Origin: Gadus chalcogrammus
Taxonomy: Eukaryota; Chordata; Actinopteri; Gadiformes; Gadidae
DNA length: 64,000 nt
NCBI RefSeq assembly: GCF_026213295.1
Contig: NC_079419.1
Span: forward strand, 22,342,818-22,406,817
Direction: 5' to 3'
Shown here piece after piece: positions 55,345-64,000 of the stretch; the stretch's first letter is position 1; each line of letters opens with the position of its first letter. The notes under the pieces were generated by a model that ran no database searches, was not told where the DNA came from, and saw only the letters and a program-made list of their open reading frames with translations. A program made the position numbers and the translations under genes.

Positions 55345-57400
55345 TTCCCAGTGGGGTAAATAAAGTACACTTATACTAAGACACTACTACTAAGTAATTA
55401 AGATTAAGTACATGTATTTGAAGTGAACTAAAGTACAACTAAAAACTGAAGTAGAGTACTTTTCATGTAAGTTTACTACAATACACTTTCAGCTAAATGA
55501 ATTTTATAAGTACACTAACGTACCACTATAAGTATTTTCAATTTAGAATATTTTTTCACTGAAATACAGCTTAAAATGAACTTACATTCAAGTGAACTTT
55601 ATGTCAGTATACTTAAATACACTTCGAATGAAGTGACATTGAAGTACACTTTAATAAAGCATTTTAATAGTGTATTTCAAAATAACTTTAAAATAAGTGT
55701 ACTTTTTATAAGTACCCTAAATGACCATTATAAGTATTTGCAAATTAGTTTACTTTTTCTGAGTACACTTACGTAGAATTTACAACACACTTACAATAAA
55801 GTGAACTTTATATAAGTATGCTTAAATACACTTCTAACGCAGTGAAACTAAAGTACACTTTAAAAAAGTATTTTAATAGTGTGTTTAAAATAAACATATA
55901 TATACAATACTATACTATCAATTTAAAGTGTGTTTCAAATGCTAGAAATCATACTTTTCACTGGTGTCAAAAGTTGTGCCATTTTAGCATGCTATTTACA
56001 CTTGGAGTATACTGGAGTATATCTAGTATATCACAGCGACGTCAGTTTCTCGTCCTATCTTTATATCTACCCCCTCCTCTGCACCCACCCCAAACCAATC
56101 GGAATAAGTGTATACATGTCGATTATAGCGGACTACACCACCTCTTCTATTCCGATCAGAGAATTGTATTCCGATTGAGGCGTATAGGCCTATATTATAA
56201 TTTTTTATTCAGATTGAGCTGTTCTTCCACTTCTAATCGTATCAGAAGTGTCCATGTCAACGAGGCTATTGGGGGAACATAAATATTTAGTTCTAATGTC
56301 TTCAATCAAAAAGTAGCCATTTCAGTATTATTTATGTCATTTTTTCATTAATTCAACTTTGGTTGTGATGATTTATGAAATAACCCATTCCATCAACTTA
56401 CAAGTGGAATTTATGGAAATATACTTAAATAAACTTCTAATGAAGTGAAATCAAAGTATACTCAAAATAAAGCATTTTAATAATGTATTACTAAGTGTAC
56501 TTTTCAGAAGCACACTGAATGACAACTATAAGTTTTTGCAATTTAGTATACTTTTTCTAAGTACACTGAAATACAGCTTAAAATGTATTTGCATTAAAGT
56601 GCACTTTATGGAAGTATACTTAAATACACTACTAATAAAGGGAAATTTAAGTATACTTTAATAAAGCATTTTAATAGTGTATTACAAAGGACTTGAAACA
56701 AAGTGTACTTTTCAGAAGTACACTAAATTACCACTTTAACTATGTGCAACTTGGTATACTTTTTCTAAGTACACTGAAATACAGCTTAAAATGTATTTGC
56801 ATTAAAGTGCACTTTATGGAAGTACACTTAAATACACTTCTAATGAAGTGAAATTAAAGTATACTTTAATAAAGCATTTTAATACTGTATTACAAAGGAC
56901 TTGAAACTAAGTGTACATTTCAGAAGTACACTACATTACCACTTTAAGTATTTGCAACTTAGTATACTTTTGCTAAGTATACTTAAATTAAAGTGAACTT
57001 TACGGAAGTATACTTAAATACACTTCTAATGAAGTGAAATTAAATTACACTTTAAAAAAGTATTTTAATAGTGAATTCCAAAAGGCACTAAAGTACACTA
57101 AATTACCACTATAAGTATTTGCAATTTACTATACTTTTTCTAAGTACACTTAGGTACAATTTAAATAAACTTAAAATAAAGTATACTTTTTAAAAGTACA
57201 AAGCAATACCACTTTAAGTATTGCAGAATTAGTATACTTATTTTTAAGTAGGTTAAAGTTGAATTTAATGACATAGTTGTGAAGTACACTTTTTAAAAGT
57301 ATAAATTAAGCACAAAAAGTAAAAGTATACTTGTACTAACTTTTGTATAATTGAATTATACTTGTAATACACTAAAGTATACTACTTTTTCACCTGGGAC
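55345..57400. repeat. AT-rich repeat field of AAGTACACTTTAA-type words
   Basis: Blocks with AGTGTACTTTTCAGAAGTAC and TACACTTCTAATGAAGTGAA recur imperfectly about every 120-220 bp over 2 kb. The left edge (CCCAGTGGGGTAAATAAAGT) and right edge (reverse complement CCCAGGTGAAAAAGTAGTAT) are weakly inverted, so this may be one DNA element with internal amplification. Confidence 0.6.
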
Positions 57401-57643
57401 TGTTTTCACCTGTGTAGGATACATCTATTGTTTATCAAGAAGTTTGTAAGGTAAGTGTTGTCCATGTTACATTGTTTTGTATGCGCGAGGAGGAGAACAA
57501 TCGTCTCGTCTCGAGAGCTACGAAGACGTCCCAAACTTTGACAGCTATTCTGCAGATTCCTCTACGTTGTACTGTTAAGGTGAGTAAAGTGAACCTATAC
57601 GATATTGTAAGTAATTAAGAAGAAACGAAAGTAAAGAGGTGTA

Positions 57644-57735
57644 AATAGTAGTAGTAGTAGTAGTATTGAAGTGATTGAATACAGACATGGAAGTGATTAA
57701 AGTCAATGAATGAATGAATGAATGAATGTATGAAT
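57644..57735. repeat. (TAG)n and (GAAT)n microsatellites
   Basis: TAG repeated at 57644-57664 and GAAT at about 57703-57735. Confidence 0.8.
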
Positions 57736-58007
57736 GAATAGCAGCTTGGTAGTTAGCCTAGCGGCCTACAAGCTAAATGAATAGCCAGCTGTCAGTTGGA
57801 GCCTACGATATTTTGGTTCATCTCATCTTTATCAGATAGCTAAAGCCTATGATATTTCATCTTTATATGTGTCTGTATCCATCCTATGTCACCAAATAGT
57901 AGCCGTATTCTGTCATAGCCTACATTAAGTATTATTTTCCCCTATTTGACATGAAGGGTATTTTAGTTATTTGTTGTTAATATGAAGAAAGTAGCAAATG
58001 TATTCTA

Positions 58008-59076
58008 TAGGGCTGCAACAACGAATCGATAAAATCGATAAAAATCGATTACTAAATGCGTTGGCAACGAATTTGGTCGTCGATTCGTTGCGTCGCGCGA
58101 TTAATAAGTTACTCATAGGCGCAGCACTGTTTACAGCCAGCCGCCGACAGGTTGGTTCACGGTTCATGCACGCCCACAGCGAGCTTCAGTGTGAGCGACC
58201 ACAGCTTGTATTTGTCATATCTTAAAACTGGACTGTAGGCCTACATAAAAGTGTTGTACCTTCACTGTCTTTGGGTTAAAAAAAACTCCTTCAATACAGT
58301 ATCCGTCTAGTAGTCCAACCGAAAATTCTGTCAGCTGCTGCTGCTGCTGCAGACGGGCTCGGAGTCGGCACCGCGTGCATCAACAGTCACTCAAAGCAGC
58401 GGTAGTAATCACACAACCGGACGGTGTAGAAAGTCCCGTCAGTTAAAAATAGTAATGCCGTTTTTAAATCCATGTTAAAATCGGCAGGATATAGAGATAG
58501 TAGATATAGAGATGGTCACAAACAGTGTCAAATGTGATGTGTTCAGGTCGGCTCAGAAATACGATTGATGCGTTCAAATGCAGCAGTAAAAAAAAATGAG
58601 ATTTTGGAGAAGACTTGTTTTCCCAGTAATATAAAATAGATAGTAAAGATATAATTAATTATGACCTGTTTAATGTCCTATCTTGAACTATCATCATCTT
58701 ATCAGCAATTAAAGCAATATTACAAGTTATATTTCAAGGAGTCTCGAAAATGGTATCAATAGGTTTGACCGGTTAACCATGGACATCCCTTATATACATA
58801 TAAAAGTATATCATACATTGTATGTTTCTTTTTATGTTATCCCAGTTATGTTTTTTTAATCTTTTTATTATTTAATATTACTTTTAATAGTTCCGGGACG
58901 TTGGAGCAATAACCTGGTGTTTTTACATTTCAGTCTGCACTGTGAATTTGAAGTAATGTTCAGTTTTTGAATAAAGATGCGGCAATTCCAATTTTTTTTT
59001 ATCCGATTAATCGATTAATCAAAAAAATAATCGACAGATTAATCGATTATTAAAATAATCGTTAGTTGCAGCCCTA
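58008..59076. mobile_element. Non-autonomous hAT element, TSD GTATTCTA
   Basis: Starts TAGGGCTGCAACAACGAATC and ends with the inverted form ...GTTGCAGCCCTA. Both sides carry GTATTCTA (58000-58007 and 59077-59084). Subterminal ATCGATTAATCGA words repeat. A short (CTG)n run lies near 58337. No transposase frame in the 1069 bp. Confidence 0.88.
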
Positions 59077-59348
59077 GTATTCTATACTGTGTCAACAAAA
59101 ACAGCCTAGTTGGTCCTTGTAAGATAACAAAATAGATTTCAGTGGTCTAACAGGTAGCCTCTAAAAATTTATTCATGGAAGAATATAGGAAATGATCAGT
59201 GAGAGTTTGTAAGGTACCCAGCTAATCAGATTAGGAATGGACACTCAGGACAGAAGCGTTAAACAATAGAAATGGCGGTAAATTGAAATACTTGTTCATT
59301 ACCCTAAATGTAGTTATAATGACTATATTTTCATTTAAATTGTAGGAA

Positions 59349-61414
59349 ATGGCTAAGACAGCTGCTGAGAGGCAGAAGGCCTATCGTGAGAGGAAGAGAA
59401 ATTATGAGAGCTTTAAACAGCATGAACGAGAGAGGAAGAAGCTTGAGAGATTAAAGAAGAAAGTGACACAAACAAAAGTAGAGGCACGGAGGGAACGGGA
59501 GCAAGCAAGGGAGCGACAACGACGCAGGCGTCTACATCTCAAACATTCTCTGCCCAGTCCAACACAGCGGTCACCTGTCTTTAAATCCAGGCAGTCTTTG
59601 GGAAAAGCTGTAAAAAAAAGTCATCAAAGCACTACCATCAAGTCCAAGGAAGAAGTCTGCTGTCATCCAGAGACTGTCAGTGAAGTTGAACTTTCGGGTC
59701 AAGAAAAGAAGAGGAGAAAATCAGCCCTATCATCTGAGATGACCTCAGCTGTTGTGTCATTCTACAGCAGAGATGACATATCCAGGCAGGCACCAGGAAA
59801 AAGGGATGCCGTCATCATCAGAGAGGGGGGCAGAAAACTAAAATTCAAAAACGTCACATGGCCATGTCCATAATGGAGGCCTATCGTTTATTCAAGGAAG
59901 AGCACCCGGAGGATATAGTGGGGAAGTCCAAATTTGCAGAGTTGCGCCCACCATTCATACTCCCAAGAGCAGACACTCCTCGAAATGTTTGCCTCTGTAT
60001 GTATCATGAAAATGTTACACTTTGGACCAACTGTGCCTATAAGCATGTACCAAGGCAGGCATTCAGAAGTGTGGGTAACTACATTGATGCAGTTGTGTGT
60101 AGTAGTGAGAGAGCTGAGTGCATGCTGAATGAATGTGATGAATGTGGGGATGGATGTAAATTTCAACAGCTGATCTCCAGCATCCCTGATGAGGAAAAAG
60201 ACATCAACACCAGCTGGTATACCTGGGAGTCTGTTGAGGGGGTGCAGGTTAAGACGCAAAAGGTTGGACTTTTCAGGGATGTTTTACAAAAGCTGCTTGA
60301 AGCTGCCCCCAAGTTCACCCGCCATTCTTTAATTAAACAACAACAGAGCAGATTTTTTCAGGGGAAGATGAGGGAGGGTGATGAAGGATGTGTAGTACTC
60401 CAGGTAGAATTTGCAGAGAATTACTCAGTGAGCTACCAAGATGAAATCCAGTCTGCACACTGGAATCAAAGCCAGATTACAGTCTTCACGGCTGTAGCCT
60501 GGGTTAAAGGGGAGGCTCAATCCTACGTTGTGGTCAGTGATGAGCTCCATCATGACAAAAAGGCAGTCACAACCTTCCTCACAGGCATTGTGAAGGACCT
60601 TCAAGAGAGACACCCAGCAATGAGGGAGCTGCACATTTTCAGTGATGGGGCAGCATCACAGTTTAAGAACAGATTTGTTAGGTTTTTCCTGTCCCCTAAT
60701 TTGAAGGAAATATTTCCAAATGTGAGCACTGAATGGCATTATTTTGCCACCAGCCATGGCAAAGGTGCGGTGGATGGAGTGGGGGGAACAGTGAAGAGGG
60801 CTGTTGGCTCTGCAGTGCTTAGCAGACAGGTTGTGCTGATAAATGCAGGTACATTTGCTCAGACTGCTAGAAGGGTCTGCCCTAAGATGGAGGTCTTTCT
60901 CATCTGTAAGGATGATATTATAGAGTTCTGTGTGTCACATAAGATCGACAAGTACTGGGAGCTGGTAGCACCTCTTCCAGGTACACTGAACGTGCATTCT
61001 GTTGTTCCAGTGTCATGGGGCCAAGTTAAATACAAGCCATACTCCTCAGCGACAGAATCAGCCAAACATACACTGGTCCAGAGCCCTGATGATGATGTGG
61101 AGGAATCAAGTGATGATGAGCCTGAAGCCAATCCATCTGAGCAATCACTTAACATCAAAACGGGTGATTGTGTCCTTGTGACCTACGAGGGCAAGAAGTC
61201 CAGGAGGGAATATGTAGGCCTTGTCACAGACTACGACCAACACGGAGTGGAAGTTCCGTTTTTGAGAAAAAATGATGAGCTGGGCTTTGTCTACATCATG
61301 CCAACAAAGGAGGACAAGTCATGGGTGGTGAGGAACCAAATTATTAGGCGCCTCAATCCTTTGGTGGACAACAGAGGCAGGCACCACTTCAATGAGGCTG
61401 TGCAGGCGGAGTAA
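59349..61414 (+). CDS. Transposase-like protein of an unnamed family, split by a one-base shift
   Basis: The first frame (59349-59873, MAKTAAERQKAYRERKRNYE) is a very basic coiled coil followed by VSFYSRDDISRQAPGKRDA. The second (59858-61414, 518 codons) continues it after a shift in an A-run near 59848, where one more A would rejoin them. It has VCLCMYHENV, a Cys cluster (CMLNECDECGDGC), QVEFAENYSVSYQDEIQSAH (178-200), HIFSDGAASQFKNRF (D263), ATSHGKGAVDGVGGTVKR and a C-terminal small domain (CVLVTYEGKKSRREYVGLV). I recognise this as a family seen in fish and cnidarian genomes without a settled name. An RNase H-like DDE fold is inference. The usual Asp in the QVDFAEN block is Glu here. AATAAA follows at 61476. 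Confidence 0.7.
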
Positions 61415-61475
61415 GGGGGAAGAAAGATCCTACATTTCTTCATTGTCTACAATACTTTTGACAAACAAAGGTGTG

Positions 61476-61481
61476 AATAAA
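61476..61481 (+). promoter_or_regulatory. Polyadenylation signal of the transposase-like gene
   Basis: AATAAA 62 bp after the stop at 61414. Confidence 0.5.
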
Positions 61482-61733
61482 TTATTTATTTATTGATCTT
61501 ACCTCATGTCATTGTCAATGTTTATTATAATTGTAACACAGAATCTAAAATGAACTGGGATTATGTAACAGACAGACGTTTACACTGAAATCCATGCTGT
61601 TTTGCAGCCATCTTGCAAATCTTATTTAGGAACTTAAAGATTTTAACTGATATTCTGAGGAATTTTTGGTATGGAGGGCTATGATGGTTAAATTGTTGAT
61701 TTCCCACACAGATGCCATGTGTATTTCAGACGC

Positions 61734-62133
61734 GTCACATCCATAACGGAATTACGTAACATCCATAACGCTGTTTCCTTCTTATACTCCACATGAAATA
61801 TATATTTTTTAAAACACAGCAGTTTTTATGTTCAATGTGGACCCCTTTATCATATGGATATCTTCATTTTGAAATTAGTCTTAAATATTCACAGAAATTA
61901 ATGAAAATGTATAATCACCCAAAAAGCGCTGTAATTTTTCGTCACATCCATAACGCAGTTCTTTTTTGGCATTTTCTTAAACCTTAAACCTTATATGGGA
62001 AAACTTTTTTTCTATCAATTCTCCAAGATAAGAAGCCCTGAAAATATGCATCACCTCTTTAAATATTGAAAGAGAAAAAATCTACTAGGTCATTACAGTT
62101 GTCATTTTAAGTTCAAATGTCACGTCCATAACG
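61734..62133 (+). repeat. Four spaced copies of GTCACATCCATAACG
   Basis: Copies at 61734, 61756, 61941 and 62119, same orientation, with one or two differences (GTAACATC, GTCACGTC). They lie after the transposase-like gene and end near 62140, where retroviral gag sequence begins. They could be subterminal binding sites of the transposase, which is inference. Confidence 0.6.
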
Positions 62134-62144
62134 CTGGAATTGCT

Positions 62145-63010
62145 CAAATGACTCCCTCCAAGTCCTGTGAACCCAACTGTTGATAGTGGACCTGTTGTCC
62201 TTTGACTAAAATAGGATAAATTCCTGGGAGGGTGTCGGGTGCCTTTTTACCCCTTTGTGATCTCCTTATTTTCTCATCTAACTCGAATGGTGTGGGGCTT
62301 AGTAATGATGTACTGCAGCCAGGCTCCTCTGCCCCTTGTTTCCCACTAGACCTCTCTTTCTGTCTTTCGTTCCGCTTCTTTAATTTCCTCTTAGCATTCT
62401 TAGTAATGTGTTTTACATATGGTTGTGATGGCCCTTCGCCAACATGCTCAATGTCATCCTTCTCCATTCCCGTTTTCACTCTCACTCTCACTAGTGTCAG
62501 CATTGCTACACTCTTCTCTTGCTTTCCTAATCCCCTCATAGCAGTCCATGTGTATGGGTGCACCCCTCCTCCCCCGTGTGTTACATTTATTATCTCCTTC
62601 ATCTAGTGTGACTTCCCCTTTAAATTCTACGTTGCCTGTTACCAGTGGATACATGTAAGTTGGTTTGTACGGCGGTGGCTCAAGCTTCAGAGGCAAAGGT
62701 TGAGCCTCTTCTTTCTTTGTGATTATTTTTCTGGCCACTCGTTGTAATGCAAGCCACCTCTCTCCCTCCTCTTCGAACAAAGCTAGCACTAACTTTTCCC
62801 TGTCTCTCTTCTCTAAGGTCTTTTTACCACTTCTGTTAGGTTTGTAGTTCCTTATTACTACCTCCATGTCCCTAAACATTATTGGATCAAAAGTCCCTCC
62901 CGCGGGACATATTGTGCCTGATTTAGCTGTCCGCTTCTCCCACTTCTCAGAAATTCGTTTTATCTCATTTCTGAGGAGTGGATTGTCTCTACTCAAAACT
63001 TCTACCGCTG
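62145..63010 (-). pseudogene. gag: Endogenous retrovirus gag fragment with PPPY motif
   Basis: The first frame (62996-62454) shows a matrix-like start and KLEPPPYKPT, a PPPY late-domain motif. A second frame (to 62144) carries on after a one-base shift near 62465 with a basic Lys/Arg block and LPGIYPILVKG...QDLEGVI, which resembles the start of a retroviral capsid. The match stops abruptly at 62145. No zinc knuckle or pol is present. It is a truncated, inactive copy. Confidence 0.6.
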
Positions 63011-64000
63011 TTGGTGCCTTTTTAAATTATTATTTTATTACTTTATTTATTTTATTTATTTATTTCGAAATACACTATTTATTAATACAATTTATTTGAG
63101 TTTACTCTACTAGTTAGTTTACATTTTTTATTATCTCTAAGCTACAAATGTGAACTCTTCCCCGGCGCTCGTCGCTTCTATTTTTAACCCTGCTTTGCAG
63201 GCTCCTGCTCGTCCCCTGTGTTTGCTTGTGCACATGCAGTTATAGTCAGCGCGATAATGTTTAAGTCAAAGAAGATTTACACATTTATTCATTACTTCAA
63301 CAAATTAACTGTTCTCTATCCGTCTAATTTATTTATGATTATCAATTACTTCAAACAAATTAACTATTCTCTGTCCGCCTAATTTATTTACGACAGAATC
63401 AACAAAAAAATAAACCTGGTCGTAAAAATCTCCGAGGTAACTTAATTCTAACACGACTTAAATACAGACAATAAACCGATTCATAAAATTTTTAATATTA
63501 TATTGAAAAATGTCTGAATAGTTTGTAATTAATTACAAATAAAAGGGTTGACCGAGCGTAGAAACTGGCCTTTTGATTAAAACATGTACACATTCGGATG
63601 GATAATGAATCAACCAGAATTTCAAACAAGAACCATTGCCAAAAAAGCACCAAAATCAGAATTAAAGTATGGCCCCACCTCCAGATCCAGATCCAACATC
63701 TGCAGCTCAATTGAATCACGTTTAGGGCATTGAACTCATTCAAACGATGCTTCGAACGATGGCCGAACACATAAACACTCGACCAGATCACGAACAAACA
63801 AGAAACTCCTCAAAATACCAACTCAAACGTAATCCAACCAAGAAACGTATCTATTCAAAAGTGTGAGAAGCCCGTTTTCTCAAGATGCCAAGACCGGAAT
63901 TAGAAATTCCCCCCGAATGGAGCAGGAACTGCAGTCCAACTGGTCCAAGCAAAGAATCTAAAATTCACCAGTCGGCATCCCAAGGAAGCCCTTCTCAAAT
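63011..64000. other. AT-rich sequence, possibly leader of the minus-strand retrovirus
   Basis: Contains an approximate direct duplication of about 65 bp (63285-63345 and 63346-63400, ACAAATTAACTGTTCTCT / ACAAATTAACTATTCTCT). No LTR edge or gene could be recognised. Confidence 0.35.

Overview
The window looks like repeat-packed vertebrate, most likely teleost, nuclear DNA. The reasons are spliced multi-exon genes with GT/AG introns, CA/GT, GATA and TCAC microsatellites, no bacterial-style operons, and element families typical of fish genomes (Harbinger, hAT, Gmr1-like Ty3/gypsy, L2-like LINE, endogenous retroviruses). Species cannot be told from the sequence. I saw no tRNA, rRNA or CRISPR array.

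Left part (1-16 kb). A minus-strand C2H2/transposase-like gene enters from the left edge (exons at 1-1690, 1785-1847, 3083-3541) and carries a solo retroviral LTR in an intron. Divergent from it is a plus-strand SAM-domain gene (SAMD3-like, 5023-14503, eight coding exons). Its sixth exon is split by a 5.3-kb Gmr1-like gypsy element (7754-13070) whose two 293-bp LTRs differ at only about five sites. Downstream are an L2-like LINE tail and a small DNA element holding a RecQ-like helicase fragment.

Middle part (16.6-28.7 kb) is one composite PIF/Harbinger transposon with its own transposase and its MADF-BESS partner gene. The exons of these two genes are interleaved on opposite strands. Three later insertions sit inside it with exact target duplications: an autonomous-type hAT (TSD AACGTCCC), a non-autonomous hAT (TSD GAATGGAT) and a gag-only LTR element (TSD GTAG). 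The whole composite appears to lie inside a coding piece of a second Harbinger family. A decayed retroviral pol (29.4-31.3 kb) and two nested Harbinger MITEs follow.

Right part (35-55 kb) is a 20-kb EnSpm/tnp2-like transposase gene on the plus strand. Its fourth intron boundary region holds a tandem triplicated exon. An intron holds a 13.7-kb endogenous retrovirus (TSD CTAT, 626-bp LTRs about 99% alike). That retrovirus has lost most coding sequence but has a leader with several tandem arrays, including 22 copies of a 45-bp unit that each contain a CTCF-core-like motif. Its 3' LTR was in turn invaded by a GC-rich Gmr1-like gypsy (TSD ACAT) with integrase ahead of reverse transcriptase. The transposase coding exon itself is cut by a nearly perfect 1-kb palindrome.

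The last 9 kb hold an AT-rich repeat field, a complete non-autonomous hAT (TSD GTATTCTA), a transposase-like gene split by a one-base shift (59349-61414) with a set of downstream CATCCATAACG repeats, and a truncated retroviral gag on the minus strand. Almost every gene here is a mobile-element gene. The SAMD3-like gene is the best candidate for ordinary host coding sequence.
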